From positions 1-64,000 of the forward strand of contig NZ_MSCQ01000003.1 in the NCBI RefSeq assembly GCF_002954725.1: a DNA stretch of 64,000 bases. Direction: 5' to 3'. Made by a program: the position numbers and the translations under genes. The notes under the pieces were generated by a model. The model made no database searches and was not told the origin of the DNA. It was given only the letters and a program-made list of their open reading frames with translations. This stretch comes from Photobacterium phosphoreum. GTDB lineage: Bacteria > Pseudomonadota > Gammaproteobacteria > Enterobacterales > Vibrionaceae. Position 1 is the first letter of the stretch, and the number at the start of each line of letters is the position of its first letter. This document shows, in pieces, positions 47,583-58,450 of this stretch.

Positions 47583-49013
47583 TTAACCACGCCCACCACG
47601 AATAGCTTCAATGATTTTAGAGGTCGAACAACCATCTTCAAAATTAAGCACTAATACTTGACCACCCGCAGCAATCACTTCTTTGCCACCCGCAATTTGG
47701 TCAGGTGTATAATCACCACCTTTAACTAAAATGCTCGGTAACACTTCACTAATTAGTCGTTGCGGTGTCTCTTCGGTAAACGGAACCACCCAATCAACCG
47801 CACCTAAACCTGCTAATACCGCCATACGGCGATCTTCAGGATTAACCGGACGTCCAGGGCCTTTTAAGCCTTTGACTGAATCATCAGAGTTAACGGCAAC
47901 AATTAAACGATCACCCAATTTAGCCGCTTGCGTTAAGTAAGCCACATGACCTGCGTGAAGAATATCAAAACAGCCATTGGTCATAACTACGGTTTCACCA
48001 CGGGCACGGGCTAATTTAACCGCATCAACCAGCGCTAATTCAGAAATAACCCCAAACCCACAATCTTGGCTGCCATGGATCGCTTCCGTTAATTCAATCG
48101 TCGATAAGGTTGAAGTACCTAACTTCGCGACTACCACGCCAGCAGCAGCATTCGCAAGCTTGCATGAATCTGACAACGATTTACCTGCTGACAATGAAGC
48201 GGCTAATACTGAAATAACCGTATCACCAGCACCGGTCACATCGTAAACTTCTTGCGCCAAAGTCGGCATATGTAATGGTTCACCGCCTTTTTCAAGCAGT
48301 GTCATTCCATGTTCAGAACGGGTGACTAATAAGGCTTCAAAATCAAATTTTTCAATTAATGCCATGCCTTTGTCGACTAACTCTTGCTCAGAATTAACAC
48401 ACCCTACAACGGCTTTAAACTCTGATAAATTCGGCGTCAGTAACGTTGCACCACGGTAACGTTCAAAGTCGGTACCTTTAGGATCAATCAATACCGGCAA
48501 TTTTGCTGCACGCGCTAATTGAATCATCGCCTGCACATGTACCAACGCGCCTTTGGCATAATCCGATAATATCACGGCCTTCGCATTCTTGAGCGCTGGT
48601 TGCATACGTTCAAGTATTAATGCAGGATCAACATTCTGAAAGCCTTCTTCAAAATCTAATCGAATCAACTGCTGACCACGGCTCATTACCCGTAATTTAG
48701 TAATAGTGGGATATTCAGCCAATGCAACAAAATCACTACTCACATTGAGTGACGACAATTTTTCAGTTAATGCACGTGCAGGTTCATCCGTTCCAGTTAA
48801 GCCGATCAATTTAGCATGACCACCTAACGCTGCAATATTCATTGCTACGTTGGCCGCGCCACCCGGGCGTTCTTCAATCTGATCAACTTTAACCACTGGC
48901 ACTGGCGCTTCTGGTGAGATACGTTCAGTGGGACCCGTCCAGTAACGATCGAGCATTACATCGCCAACAATCAATACCTCTGCATGGTTATAATCAGGCA
49001 GCGTCAGTTTCAT
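47583..49013 (-). CDS. hldE: Bifunctional heptose 7-phosphate kinase / heptose 1-phosphate adenylyltransferase
   Basis: Makes ADP-heptose for the LPS inner core. 476 aa (E. coli 477). The N-terminal ribokinase-type kinase domain (~1-320) has [11 protein letters not shown] and the C-terminal anion-hole motif [13 protein letters not shown]. The C-terminal nucleotidyltransferase (~345-476) has [15 protein letters not shown] and [17 protein letters not shown] lies 10 nt before the ATG. 71 bp downstream of glnE on the same strand, as in E. coli (glnE-hldE), so probably one transcript. In this window lptFG is another LPS function. Confidence 0.97.
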   Translation of the reverse strand: MKLTLPDYNHAEVLIVGDVMLDRYWTGPTERISPEAPVPVVKVDQIEERPGGAANVAMNIAALGGHAKLIGLTGTDEPARALTEKLSSLNVSSDFVALAEYPTITKLRVMSRGQQLIRLDFEEGFQNVDPALILERMQPALKNAKAVILSDYAKGALVHVQAMIQLARAAKLPVLIDPKGTDFERYRGATLLTPNLSEFKAVVGCVNSEQELVDKGMALIEKFDFEALLVTRSEHGMTLLEKGGEPLHMPTLAQEVYDVTGAGDTVISVLAASLSAGKSLSDSCKLANAAAGVVVAKLGTSTLSTIELTEAIHGSQDCGFGVISELALVDAVKLARARGETVVMTNGCFDILHAGHVAYLTQAAKLGDRLIVAVNSDDSVKGLKGPGRPVNPEDRRMAVLAGLGAVDWVVPFTEETPQRLISEVLPSILVKGGDYTPDQIAGGKEVIAAGGQVLVLNFEDGCSTSKIIEAIRGGRG

Positions 49014-49084
49014 TTTTTTCTCCGAGAATATGGCAACGTTCGAATCTTAACATAAACTAAAATCGAGGGGCATTAGGATAACCG

Positions 49085-51973
49085 CTAAACCTCATTAGGC
49101 TCTAACCATTGTTGCCATACCAACTCAACAATATGCCGCATATCAACAAATTGCTGCTGATCGACATATGCAGGCAGACCTAACAAACTCAATCGATGTA
49201 TCGCATTTCGCATATCACAATAAGCGTGCTGTAATTGGTTCGCGATAGTGCTATCAATAATGTCATGATCCGCCAATGATTCAAAAATACGCACATTATC
49301 AGACCAGCGCGTTAAAGCAGGTTGTTGATGAGCATAAGCTAACACTAAATACTGCGCTAAAAACTCAATATCAGTGATCCCGCCTTGATCTTGTTTTAGA
49401 CCAAACATAGCCACTTTTTTCTTACCTAGATGCGCCCGCATTTTATGGCGCATACTAACCACATCATCGGCTAATTGAAGCTGATCACGCGGTATTGTTA
49501 ATACTTGCTGGCGAACATTAGCAAATGCTGCCTGTAACATTGCATCTCCATATACCATCCGTGCCCGTACTAATGCTTGATGCTCCCATGTCCATGCCTG
49601 TTGCTGCTGATACTCACCAAATGCACTCACGGTAGTAACTAATAAACCTGAAGCACCTGACGGACGTAAACGCATATCCACTTCATATAACACCCCAGAA
49701 GCGGTTCGGGTTGAAAATAAATGTATGATCCGTTGCGCTAAACGTAAATAAAACTGCCGTCCATCAATCTCTTTATTACCGGTAGTATAGATATTATCAG
49801 GGCAATCATGGACAAACACTAAGTCAAGATCTGAACCATAACCCAATTCCCAACCACCGACTTTGCCATAACCAATCACGGCAAAACCTTTACTTTGACG
49901 CTCTAACAAATGACCCGGTTCGCCATATTTTGCTGATATTTGTAACCATGCTTGATTGACTACCGCAGCAATAATCGCTTCTGCAAGATAGGTTAAGTGA
50001 TCACTTACTTTCATTATAGGCAGTACACCTGCAATATCAGCAGCAGCGATACGTAATAATTGGGTTTGTTTAAACTGTCGAATCGCTTCCATCTGTTGCT
50101 CCATATCCTCTTCAGGAATACGAGCCAGATATTCACGCAATTCATCTTGATAACTGGTGAGTTGGGTTGGCTGATACAAATGCTGCGGATCAAGCAATTC
50201 ATCCAATAACAACGGATACAAGGCTAATTGATCCGCCACCATTGGACTAGCAGCACATAGCCTAATAAGCTGTTTAAGTGCAACGGGATGTTCGGTTAGT
50301 AATTCAAGATAGGTGGTACGAGTAGCAATACGAATGATCAATTTCGTCAATCGCGGTAACAGTTGTACCGCATCATCACGTAACACCACTTGCGCTAAAA
50401 TTTCAGGCATTAATGTTGCTAGAGCTTCACGCCCACGAGGACCTAAGGTACGTTTTGATAATTCATGTTTAAAAGCCATTAAATTCTGAGCTTGTAACTG
50501 TTGCTCCGATGCCTCTAATTCAGCCAGAATACTGAGTAATACGTCCTCATTGGTCACCATCGACCACATTTCATGATACTGAGTCGCGACTTCTTGCTGA
50601 TTATCTTGTTCATCATGGCCAATAATATCATCGAAAATGGCATGAATAGCGCTCATATGCTGTTCTGTCGTTACTACTAATGCCGCCCAATTGGGCTCTG
50701 CCATTGCACACGCTAATCGTGCTTGATCAAGGGCTTTATCTGGCAAGGTTTGGGTTTGCTTATCATCAATCGCTTGCAATAGATTTTCTAGGCGACGTAA
50801 ATGGCAATATCCAGCGGTTAAAGTATCGACATCAACTGGCGGTAATAAAGCCAATTCCTTAATTGCAGCAAGGGTTGGTAATAAACCCCGTCCTCGTAAA
50901 CTTGGTTCACGTCCACCCCTAATTAATTGAAAAGATTGGGCGATAAATTCAACTTCTCGAATGCCACCCGCTCCTAATTTAATATTATTGGTCAGGCCAC
51001 GCCGACGCACCTCACTGCCAATCATCGCTTTCATGCGACGTAGCGACTGAATAGCACTAAAATCGATATACCGTCGAAATACAAACGGCCGTAGCATTTG
51101 GCGTAAACCTTGATATTGGCTAAAACTTTCTTTACCCATAACCCGTGCTTTGATCATCGCGTAGCGTTCCCAATCACGACCTTGTTCTTGGTAGTAATCT
51201 TCTAATGCCGCATAACTCATCACTAACGGTCCGCTATCGCCAAAAGGACGTAACCGCATATCAACCCGATAACAAAAGCCATCAAAAGTGACTTGATCAA
51301 GCGCTTTGATCAAGCGCTGCCCTAAGCGAGTAAAAAACTGGGCATTGGCAAGGCTACGTCGACCGCCGACCGTTTCACCGTTTTCAGGGTAAGTAAAAAT
51401 AAGATCAATATCCGAAGAAAAATTCAGCTCCCCCCCGCCCAGTTTACCCATGCCTAAAATTAACATTGGCTGTGGTTCGCCCTGATCATTCATTGGCGTG
51501 CCCCACTCGGTGCAACATTGGCGATAAAGCCAATGATACGCTTCCATGATCAACGCTTCTGCCAATTGTGATAAACAAGCGAGGCTATACTGCAAAGATG
51601 CCTGCTGGCTAAAATCTTGCCATGCGATTAACGTCATATAGCGACGTCTAAAATGACGCAAACTACGCATCAAACTGGCTTCATCGGTTACTTGGGCAAG
51701 TTGTTGGCTCAATAACTCACGATAATCAATCGCCACACAGTACTGACGCTGTTCAAATAACCATCCAAGTAACTGCGCGTCCTGTTGTAAAGAAGCACTA
51801 ATAAAATCACTCAGCCCTAACATGGCATACAATTCGTCTTTAGCATCCCCTTGCCATAACGCCAACTGTTGTGGCTGTTGCTGAGCTAATTTTTCCCACG
51901 CTAAATCTGCGGCGATAACGATATCGCTACAATGATTAATAGTTGGATATGGGTATGGTTTTTCGGTCGCCAT
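49085..51973 (-). CDS. glnE: Glutamine synthetase adenylyltransferase / adenylyl-removing enzyme
   Basis: Covalently inactivates and reactivates glutamine synthetase in response to PII and glutamine. 962 aa (E. coli 946). Two nucleotidyltransferase domains are visible: the N-terminal deadenylylation half has [21 protein letters not shown] (in the first third) and the C-terminal adenylylation half has [21 protein letters not shown]. Both G-S-D-x-D metal motifs are intact. I chose the ATG at 51973 with AAGGAC about 8 nt upstream; the frame extends 51 bp further to a TTG. Confidence 0.97.
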   Translation of the reverse strand: MATEKPYPYPTINHCSDIVIAADLAWEKLAQQQPQQLALWQGDAKDELYAMLGLSDFISASLQQDAQLLGWLFEQRQYCVAIDYRELLSQQLAQVTDEASLMRSLRHFRRRYMTLIAWQDFSQQASLQYSLACLSQLAEALIMEAYHWLYRQCCTEWGTPMNDQGEPQPMLILGMGKLGGGELNFSSDIDLIFTYPENGETVGGRRSLANAQFFTRLGQRLIKALDQVTFDGFCYRVDMRLRPFGDSGPLVMSYAALEDYYQEQGRDWERYAMIKARVMGKESFSQYQGLRQMLRPFVFRRYIDFSAIQSLRRMKAMIGSEVRRRGLTNNIKLGAGGIREVEFIAQSFQLIRGGREPSLRGRGLLPTLAAIKELALLPPVDVDTLTAGYCHLRRLENLLQAIDDKQTQTLPDKALDQARLACAMAEPNWAALVVTTEQHMSAIHAIFDDIIGHDEQDNQQEVATQYHEMWSMVTNEDVLLSILAELEASEQQLQAQNLMAFKHELSKRTLGPRGREALATLMPEILAQVVLRDDAVQLLPRLTKLIIRIATRTTYLELLTEHPVALKQLIRLCAASPMVADQLALYPLLLDELLDPQHLYQPTQLTSYQDELREYLARIPEEDMEQQMEAIRQFKQTQLLRIAAADIAGVLPIMKVSDHLTYLAEAIIAAVVNQAWLQISAKYGEPGHLLERQSKGFAVIGYGKVGGWELGYGSDLDLVFVHDCPDNIYTTGNKEIDGRQFYLRLAQRIIHLFSTRTASGVLYEVDMRLRPSGASGLLVTTVSAFGEYQQQQAWTWEHQALVRARMVYGDAMLQAAFANVRQQVLTIPRDQLQLADDVVSMRHKMRAHLGKKKVAMFGLKQDQGGITDIEFLAQYLVLAYAHQQPALTRWSDNVRIFESLADHDIIDSTIANQLQHAYCDMRNAIHRLSLLGLPAYVDQQQFVDMRHIVELVWQQWLEPNEV

Positions 51974-52025
51974 GTGCTGTCCTTGAACAAGTAACTCGAT
52001 AAAGAGTTCTAATTTAGCATACAAA

Positions 52026-52049
52026 AACGCCCATCAAGCGATGGGCGTT
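52026..52049 (-). terminator. Terminator of the chemoreceptor gene
   Basis: Minus strand AACGCCCATC-GCTT-GATGGGCGTT, followed by TTTGT. It separates the chemoreceptor from glnE. Confidence 0.88.
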
Positions 52050-52083
52050 ATAATTTTATTTTATCGAACCAACAGCAGTTTAT

Positions 52084-53670
52084 TTACACGTTAAACGTGG
52101 CTATTTTGGTTTCAAGATCATTGGCTTGCTGATGCATGTCTACAGCAGTTTGTGCTAACTCAGTAACGACACCTACCGAGCCATCGACTAATTCTCGCAC
52201 ATTGGTTAAGTTGAGGTTCATTTCATCAGCAACGGTACTTTGTTGCTCTGCAGCTGCGGCAATCTGAAAGTTCATATCATTAATCTGCTGAATTTGTTCA
52301 ACGATTTTATTCAATTCACCTCCCGCACTGGTGACTAATTCAACCCCTTCCGCCGCTTCAACAACACTGCGTTCCATTAAATGAACGGCTTGCTGTGCAC
52401 TTTGCTGCAACTGCGCGATCATATCTTGGATTTCAACCGTCGCAGTTTGAGTGCGCTGAGCGAGATTACGCACTTCATCCGCCACGACTGCAAAACCACG
52501 CCCAGCGTCTCCCGCTCGCGCCGCTTCAATGGCAGCATTAAGTGCTAATAGATTAGTTTGTTCTGAAATACTTTGAATCGTCACAATCACTGAGCTTATT
52601 TTATCCACTCGAGTTTCCACTTGATTAACGGCACCAGCTGATTGAGTAATGTCATTCGATAGTTGGTTAATCGTCACCATCGTACGACTGACAAACTGCT
52701 GCCCTGTTGCCGCTTGCTCTGAGGTATCAAGGGTTGCATTCGATGCATCACGAGCATGACCCGCAACGGTTTGTACTGTCGAGGTCATTTCTGCCATTGC
52801 TGAAGCTAATTGATCAATCTCAGCAAACTCTTCTTGAGCCGATTGTTTAGTTTGATCCATCATTAGTGACATCATTTCAGCTGATTGTAAGAGGGCTTTT
52901 GCTGCCTGTCGCTGAGCAATAAATACCGTGGTAAGCTGAATGCGACTCTGTTCAAGTTCTCGGCTCAGATCACCAAACTCATCACGGCATTCCATCACTA
53001 TTGGCGGAGATAAATCATAACAAGTTAATGCCTGAATACGTTGCTGAATATAGCTAATCTGACGCAACATAATCCGTGATACGAGAAATAATACTAGAAT
53101 AAAAATCGCCACCATCAAGGTGGTTTGCCACACAATTTGGAACAAGTATTGCTGATAATAGGCGAATGCCTGCGCATTGGATTGATAGCTAATCACCGCT
53201 AACTTTAAGGTCGGTAGCTTTACAATATAGCCATTACCGCTATTATCTTGCAGCGTAAAAGCCTGATTATTTTGATTATTATTAATAATAGCACTCAGTG
53301 TTTGACCACTTTTAAGCAGCTGTTTTAGATTAATCACTTGTTTAAGATCAGATTTATCTAGCATGCCACCATCACTATAATCAATAACGTAGACGCCATT
53401 ATTGGTCATTGTTGAAGATAATGCCGGTACTACCGCAGCAGATTTGGCCTCAGCAGTTATTAATGCCGTTAGCATCTGCGCATTAGACACCGCTAATTGC
53501 TGTACTTTATCTTGCTGATTGGCGATCACTGCTTGATAGAATAATTCCGCATCCCATAGCTGCTTACCAATTAACAGCAACGTACTAAATACCATTAATA
53601 GTATCAATTTTGGTCTTAATTTGAGGTTGGTTAACCACTTTTCCCACGGTTTAAACATTAGCGTCGCCAT
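52084..53670 (-). CDS. Methyl-accepting chemotaxis protein
   Basis: 528 aa. TM1 (~20-36), a periplasmic sensor of ~145 residues, TM2 (~186-202), a HAMP linker and a long cytoplasmic coiled coil. The signalling tip is complete: [20 protein letters not shown] and [16 protein letters not shown]. The sensor has no family I can name; it is Asn/Gln-rich ([20 protein letters not shown], then VIDYSDGG), and single-helix-like (sCache) folding is possible. It lacks a C-terminal CheR-docking pentapeptide. GGAG lies 7 nt before the ATG. A sigma-28-like promoter 110 bp upstream fits flagellar co-regulation. Confidence 0.93.
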   Translation of the reverse strand: MATLMFKPWEKWLTNLKLRPKLILLMVFSTLLLIGKQLWDAELFYQAVIANQQDKVQQLAVSNAQMLTALITAEAKSAAVVPALSSTMTNNGVYVIDYSDGGMLDKSDLKQVINLKQLLKSGQTLSAIINNNQNNQAFTLQDNSGNGYIVKLPTLKLAVISYQSNAQAFAYYQQYLFQIVWQTTLMVAIFILVLFLVSRIMLRQISYIQQRIQALTCYDLSPPIVMECRDEFGDLSRELEQSRIQLTTVFIAQRQAAKALLQSAEMMSLMMDQTKQSAQEEFAEIDQLASAMAEMTSTVQTVAGHARDASNATLDTSEQAATGQQFVSRTMVTINQLSNDITQSAGAVNQVETRVDKISSVIVTIQSISEQTNLLALNAAIEAARAGDAGRGFAVVADEVRNLAQRTQTATVEIQDMIAQLQQSAQQAVHLMERSVVEAAEGVELVTSAGGELNKIVEQIQQINDMNFQIAAAAEQQSTVADEMNLNLTNVRELVDGSVGVVTELAQTAVDMHQQANDLETKIATFNV

Positions 53671-53779
53671 TCATCATCTCCGTATCACTAACGTTTACAC
53701 CATTCACCTTGGCAGTGACGGCATTATTCGCCAGCCGTAATATCATCCATAAGCATCATTGCTTTACTCTCTGAATTAG

Positions 53780-53806
53780 TTATCGACATCCGTGATTAAA
53801 TATTTA
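53780..53806 (-). promoter_or_regulatory. Sigma-28 (FliA) type promoter of the chemoreceptor
   Basis: On the minus strand TAAATATT-N11-GTCGATAA, against the FliA consensus TAAAGTTT-N11-GCCGATAA: 6 of 8 and 7 of 8 positions, with exact spacing. It lies about 110 bp upstream of the chemoreceptor start. Confidence 0.7.
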
Positions 53807-53891
53807 GCCAACAACCTAAGATATTCTTTAAAACATGACCGATACCACATCAATGATGGTATCCGTAACGTTGTGATCAGTATAAAAACAA

Positions 53892-53918
53892 CAACGCCCC
53901 GCATAAAGCGAGGCGTTG
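53892..53918 (-). terminator. ygiF terminator
   Basis: CAACGCC(C)CGC / GCG(A)GGCGTTG with a 5-nt loop (one mismatch), followed on the minus strand by TTGTTTTTA. Confidence 0.85.
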
Positions 53919-53943
53919 ATATTTAAGACTAACTCGTTACCTA

Positions 53944-55458
53944 TTACGGCCAGTAAGGGGTTAGCTCAATACTGATCTGCCGAGTCTGACTCATGGCATG
54001 TAATAATGACTCTTCTTGACGCTGCAGCCATTTTTCAATTTGCGCTAAGTCATCACCTTCAAATAAAGGTAATAACTGTCGAATCGGTTCTAATTCACGT
54101 AAATCTTCTAGGCCTTGTAATAAATCTAACCATGGCATTCTAAAACAAGCGCGACGATCTTCATCATATAAGCCTGCAAAAGCAATACCACTCATCAAAT
54201 TACGGACTAAACGTGGCTTTTGATCAAGGTAATCAATTCGACTCAGCTGACGCTCTGCAGGAAATACATCAAGTAATTCCGACCATGAACGGGTTAACAT
54301 ATTATCAGCAAAACCTTTTACGGGAGCCGCTAACTTGTCGCGGGACTTATCATCAAGGAATGGCTGCCAGCCTCGGCTTAAAATCCAACGGCTGAGATCT
54401 AACAATAATCCACAATAGCGCGCAGATCGCATCAATTGGATCATATCGTCACTATCAGGTAATTGTACGTAACGAAGTTCTAATTGCTGTTGTAACGCTT
54501 TACGAACATTAAGCTTACGTAATACATAGGCTTTATCGTCAATCAACGCCTGAATACTGTTCGCTTCTTCCAACCAATCAAGCTCACCTTCTAGCCATTG
54601 CAATTCTTGACGTAACAAGGCACTAGCACGACGAGGAATGATACCGCCAAACGTCGCGAAAGTTTGACGAAGTAAACTTAACGCTTGTGAAATTTGTATT
54701 AACGCTTGCGGATCTTGGCGTTCCACATAAATTTGCTCATGATACAGCCAATGCTCTAACGCATGTTCAAGCGTATTAATAAATGTAGTTTCAACTGAAT
54801 CTTGAGACGTTGTCTCAACAAAAACTAACGACTTGATAGGATCGCCTTGATAATCAGCAGCAAGTCGGTAGCCACGAGCAGCCTTGCTAAGATTACCTAA
54901 CCGCATTCCACCATCAACGCATAATTCACGCGCTAAAGTGAATAAAGCGTCTGTCTGACCCGATTTAAGTTCTAGTTCTACTTCACAAATTGGCGAGCGT
55001 TTATCATCGACACTCACTTCACCATGATCAAATGCTAATTCAATTTGGCTACCATCTGGCATTGCTACTAACCATTGCTGACGAGTAAAATCAGTACTAA
55101 ATAATGGTTGAATTTGCTGCTGAACAGCAACAATATCAAAGTCGTGAGGCCAAGCATCTGCGGGATGAAGCGCTAAACTTGGTGCCGTACTATTCACTTC
55201 AACATTGTATTCAGGACGCTGATGTAATCCAGCAACAACACGGCCTGCCGTTTTTAATGTTTGAACAAACACATCATCAAAACGACGAATACGTAAACCG
55301 ATATCATGTTGGCGCAATACTTGATCGGGAGTGTCAAAGTAAATATTACCCAACTCTCGACGGCTCTGTTGCAGAATTTTAGCTGCGGAAATTTTTCCCA
55401 CCAGCTGAGTTGAAAATTCTGGTAAGACAAAAAACTTCAGTTCTATCTCGGTTTCCAT
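53944..55458 (-). CDS. ygiF: CYTH-CHAD domain inorganic triphosphatase
   Basis: 504 aa. The N-terminal CYTH domain (~1-200) has the ExExK motif in EIELKF, the basic/acidic tunnel residues in DIGLRIRRF and CEVELELKSG; the C-terminal CHAD domain (~215-500) is helical and histidine/arginine-rich, with conserved HALEHWLYHEQIY and RSARYCGLLLDLSRW. E. coli YgiF hydrolyses inorganic triphosphate; CHAD domains bind polyphosphate. I chose the ATG at 55458 with AGGT 7 nt upstream. It diverges from the PhoU-like gene and pit, so the locus has a phosphate theme. Confidence 0.94.
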   Translation of the reverse strand: METEIELKFFVLPEFSTQLVGKISAAKILQQSRRELGNIYFDTPDQVLRQHDIGLRIRRFDDVFVQTLKTAGRVVAGLHQRPEYNVEVNSTAPSLALHPADAWPHDFDIVAVQQQIQPLFSTDFTRQQWLVAMPDGSQIELAFDHGEVSVDDKRSPICEVELELKSGQTDALFTLARELCVDGGMRLGNLSKAARGYRLAADYQGDPIKSLVFVETTSQDSVETTFINTLEHALEHWLYHEQIYVERQDPQALIQISQALSLLRQTFATFGGIIPRRASALLRQELQWLEGELDWLEEANSIQALIDDKAYVLRKLNVRKALQQQLELRYVQLPDSDDMIQLMRSARYCGLLLDLSRWILSRGWQPFLDDKSRDKLAAPVKGFADNMLTRSWSELLDVFPAERQLSRIDYLDQKPRLVRNLMSGIAFAGLYDEDRRACFRMPWLDLLQGLEDLRELEPIRQLLPLFEGDDLAQIEKWLQRQEESLLHAMSQTRQISIELTPYWP

Positions 55459-55643
55459 AGTTATACCTATAAACGGTGGCAAACCAAGGATATTTGCTTA
55501 TTCACTCAAGGGCAAGTGAGAAATATCAATAAAACCTTGATCAAAACTAGTTCCACTATACTCTTTAATACGTTAAAATGCGCGATTCAATGACCATCGC
55601 TCAAGATTTAGCCTTATTCGGGCGCTCTTTAGGTTGATCGGCT

Positions 55644-56324
55644 ATGCCAGTAAATACAATAATGGGGCTCTTTGCAAAATCCCCAATCAAACCACTACAA
55701 CGCCATGTTATTCGCGTAACTGAGTGTTGTGATCTGCTTATCCCGTTCTTCGAGGCATGTAATGCTGGAGATTGGGAAAAGGCGGCCGTTTTACGCGAAC
55801 AGATATCGCAACTTGAAAAAGATGCGGATGTACTCAAGCGTGAGATCCGTCTGAAGCTTCCTCGTGGTCTTTTCATGCCAGTAGATCGTACTGATATGTT
55901 AGGACTGTTAACCCAGCAGGACAAACTCGCTAACCTCTCTAAAGATATCGCTGGTCGAGTCTTAGGTCGTAAGCTACAAATGCCTGCTATCATGTACCCA
56001 GACTTCGTGGCATATATTCAACGTTGCTTAGACGCGGCTGATCAAGCTCGCCGTGTAATCAATGAATTGGATGAATTACTCGAAACTGGTTTCAAAGGCA
56101 GAGAAGTGACGCTTGTCGCCGAAATGATTAATCAGCTAGATGTTATCGAAGACGATACCGATGCTATGCAGATTGTCTTACGCCAACAATTAATGTCCAT
56201 CGAAGACCAACACAGCCCGGTGGATGTCATGTTCCTGTACAAAATTCTCGAGTGGGTAGGCGCAATTGCTGATCAAGCACAGCGGGTCGGCTCACGTTTA
56301 GAAATTATGCTTTCGCGTTCTTAA
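55644..56324 (+). CDS. PhoU-like DUF47 (TIGR00153) protein
   Basis: 226 aa, all-helical. The N-terminus MPVNTIMGLFAKSPIKPLQRH is the hallmark of the TIGR00153/DUF47 family that accompanies Pit phosphate carriers. Helical bundle pairs with acidic metal-binding patterns (EKDADVLKREIRLKLP, DVIEDDTDAMQ) resemble PhoU. It probably regulates the transporter encoded 31 bp downstream. A weak AGG lies 11 nt before the ATG. Confidence 0.93.
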   Translation: MPVNTIMGLFAKSPIKPLQRHVIRVTECCDLLIPFFEACNAGDWEKAAVLREQISQLEKDADVLKREIRLKLPRGLFMPVDRTDMLGLLTQQDKLANLSKDIAGRVLGRKLQMPAIMYPDFVAYIQRCLDAADQARRVINELDELLETGFKGREVTLVAEMINQLDVIEDDTDAMQIVLRQQLMSIEDQHSPVDVMFLYKILEWVGAIADQAQRVGSRLEIMLSRS

Positions 56325-56355
56325 TAACGAGAATTTAACAAAACAAGGTTTTACA

Positions 56356-57621
56356 ATGGAAATCCTGGCTAACTACGGCACTCTATTAATCGGAGTGGCA
56401 GCTTTTTTTGGTCTTTTGATGGCGATTGGTATTGGTGCAAATGATGTTGCCAATGCCATGGGTACTTCAGTTGGTTCAAAAGCACTTACAGTAAAACAAG
56501 CGATCATCATTGCGATGATTTTTGAATTTGCAGGTGCTTATCTTGCAGGTGGTGAAGTTACCGATACTATTCGACAGGGTGTTATCGAAACTTCTCTATA
56601 TGCGGCCCACCCTGAAACCCTAGTTTTTGGCATGATGTCAGCGCTTCTTGCTGCTGGTACATGGCTACTTGTCGCTTCTTTTATGGGCTGGCCTGTTTCA
56701 ACAACACACTCAATTATCGGTGCTATCATCGGTTTTGCCTGTGTGTCAGTTGGCACCAATGCAGTGGATTGGCATTCAATTCAAGGTATTGTGGGTAGCT
56801 GGCTAATTACACCGCTTATTGCCGGTATATTTGCGTATCTAATTTTCATCAGTGCTCAACGATTAATCTTTGATACTGATAACCCGATGGCAAATGCAAA
56901 GCGTTTCGTTCCCATTTATATGTTTATCACAGCGATGGTCATTGCATTGGTAACAATTAAGAAGGGTTTGAAACATATAGGTTTGCATCTAACAACGGGT
57001 GAAGCTTGGATGGCATCCATTGGTGTCTCTTTTGTCATCATGGTTGTAGGTTACTTCTACATTCAGCGCAAATATGCTGATGACGATCTAGTAGATAGTA
57101 ATGGTTATGCAGGCGTTGAGAGTGTATTTAGCGTATTGATGGTTGTTACGGCGTGTGCAATGGCATTTGCCCATGGTTCAAACGACGTAGCAAATGCAAT
57201 TGGTCCACTATCAGCGGTTGTTTCAACCATTGAGAACTCAGGTCAAATTGCAGCGCAAAGCCAAATCGCATGGTGGATCCTTCCTCTAGGTGGTATTGGT
57301 ATCGTCATCGGTCTAGCGACTCTTGGTCATAAAGTAATGGCTACCGTAGGTACAGGCATCACTGAGTTAACACCGAGCCGTGGTTTTGCAGCTCAGTTAG
57401 CAACAGCGTCGACTGTTGTTATAGCATCAGGCACGGGTTTACCAATCTCAACCACACAAACACTTGTTGGTGCGGTATTGGGTGTTGGTTTTGCTCGCGG
57501 CATTGCTGCTCTTAACCTTGGTGTTGTTCGCAACATCGTTGCATCATGGATTGTTACTTTGCCGGCAGGTGCTTTACTTGCCATCATCTTCTTCTACATA
57601 ATACAAGCAGTATTTAGTTAA
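56356..57621 (+). CDS. pit: Low-affinity inorganic phosphate transporter (Pit family)
   Basis: 421 aa, about ten helices. The duplicated Pit signature is visible in both halves: GANDVANAMGTSVGSKALT (~27-45) and HGSNDVANAIGPLSAV (~275-290). Imports phosphate, probably as a neutral metal complex with protons. Short spacing to the PhoU-like gene suggests a two-gene operon. It is named pit rather than pitA because the vibrio paralogues cannot be separated here. Confidence 0.94.
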   Translation: MEILANYGTLLIGVAAFFGLLMAIGIGANDVANAMGTSVGSKALTVKQAIIIAMIFEFAGAYLAGGEVTDTIRQGVIETSLYAAHPETLVFGMMSALLAAGTWLLVASFMGWPVSTTHSIIGAIIGFACVSVGTNAVDWHSIQGIVGSWLITPLIAGIFAYLIFISAQRLIFDTDNPMANAKRFVPIYMFITAMVIALVTIKKGLKHIGLHLTTGEAWMASIGVSFVIMVVGYFYIQRKYADDDLVDSNGYAGVESVFSVLMVVTACAMAFAHGSNDVANAIGPLSAVVSTIENSGQIAAQSQIAWWILPLGGIGIVIGLATLGHKVMATVGTGITELTPSRGFAAQLATASTVVIASGTGLPISTTQTLVGAVLGVGFARGIAALNLGVVRNIVASWIVTLPAGALLAIIFFYIIQAVFS

Positions 57622-57636
57622 AGAGTGGCAGAGTTC

Positions 57637-57664
57637 AAAGAGAGAGGTCTCCCCCTCTCTCTTT
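57637..57664 (+). terminator. pit terminator
   Basis: An 11-bp perfect stem AAAGAGAGAGG / CCTCTCTCTTT with a 6-nt loop and a short T-run. Confidence 0.75.
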
Positions 57665-57736
57665 TCTTGCTCCCTTCCCGTAAAGCCCTTACTATCCTCG
57701 ATCTCTAACCATTTCAGGTTCATCAAGGATTCGATA

Positions 57737-58348
57737 GTGAAGCATCTCATAAGTTTTTTTTTGTTCTGTTTTACACTGATTAGCCCGATAGCTAATGCTG
57801 AACAACCTCATTATATTTCCGACAATTTATATACATACCTATTAAAAGGTCCTGGCAGTCAATACCGTATTGTCGGTAGTGTTAATGCTGGCGAACCGGT
57901 AACAGTATTAGAAACCAATAAAGACTATAGTCGTATTACTGATAACCGTGGTCGTAGTGGCTGGGTTGAATCTAAATTCCTTTCAACGGATGTCGCACTA
58001 AAACAGCGTTTACCCGTTTTAGAAACAGAGCTGACAACAGTAAAAGCACAATTGGCTGAAGCACTAACGAGCAATAACGCTCAAAATAGTGAACTCAATA
58101 AGACCTTGGTTCAACGTAATAGCCAAATTAATCAATTTGAAACGCGCAATACTCAATTACAAAATGAATTAACGATTATTCAAGATGAAATTCGAACGTT
58201 ACGTGCCAAAATTGATACCCAAAAAGATGACCTGTTGATGAAATGGTTTACTTATGGCGGCTTAGTTGCTGGCGTCGGATTGTTATTTGGATTATTGCTA
58301 CCCCATATCACCCCTCGTCGTCGCAAACGTACCAATGGTTGGGCATAA
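57737..58348 (+). CDS. ygiM: TIGR04211 family SH3 domain protein
   Basis: 203 aa starting with GTG (AAGG 9-12 nt upstream). Signal peptide (~1-21), bacterial SH3 domain (~27-90; TYLLKGPGSQYRIVGSVNAGEPV, split as YTYLLKGPGSQYR and GWVESKFL), a coiled coil (~97-165) and one C-terminal membrane helix (~172-190) before a basic tail. It is thus anchored in the inner membrane facing the periplasm. E. coli YgiM has the same layout and is adjacent to cca; function unknown. Confidence 0.92.
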   Translation: MKHLISFFLFCFTLISPIANAEQPHYISDNLYTYLLKGPGSQYRIVGSVNAGEPVTVLETNKDYSRITDNRGRSGWVESKFLSTDVALKQRLPVLETELTTVKAQLAEALTSNNAQNSELNKTLVQRNSQINQFETRNTQLQNELTIIQDEIRTLRAKIDTQKDDLLMKWFTYGGLVAGVGLLFGLLLPHITPRRRKRTNGWA

Positions 58349-58397
58349 TCTACCAAGATCTTCACCGTCGTTAATAGAACCATCCAAATAGACAATA

Positions 58398-58427
58398 AAA
58401 AGGCAGCTATCATATTAGCTGCCTTTT
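58398..58427. terminator. Bidirectional terminator, ygiM / exeB
   Basis: A 12-bp perfect stem AAAAGGCAGCTA / TAGCTGCCTTTT with a 6-nt loop. Confidence 0.92.
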
Positions 58428-58450
58428 GGTTAATTAATTGACTGTTACTA

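Noticed and set aside
55537-55562. Promoter TTGATC...TATACT before the PhoU-like gene
   Set aside because: The spacer is only 14 nt, too short for a sigma-70 promoter.
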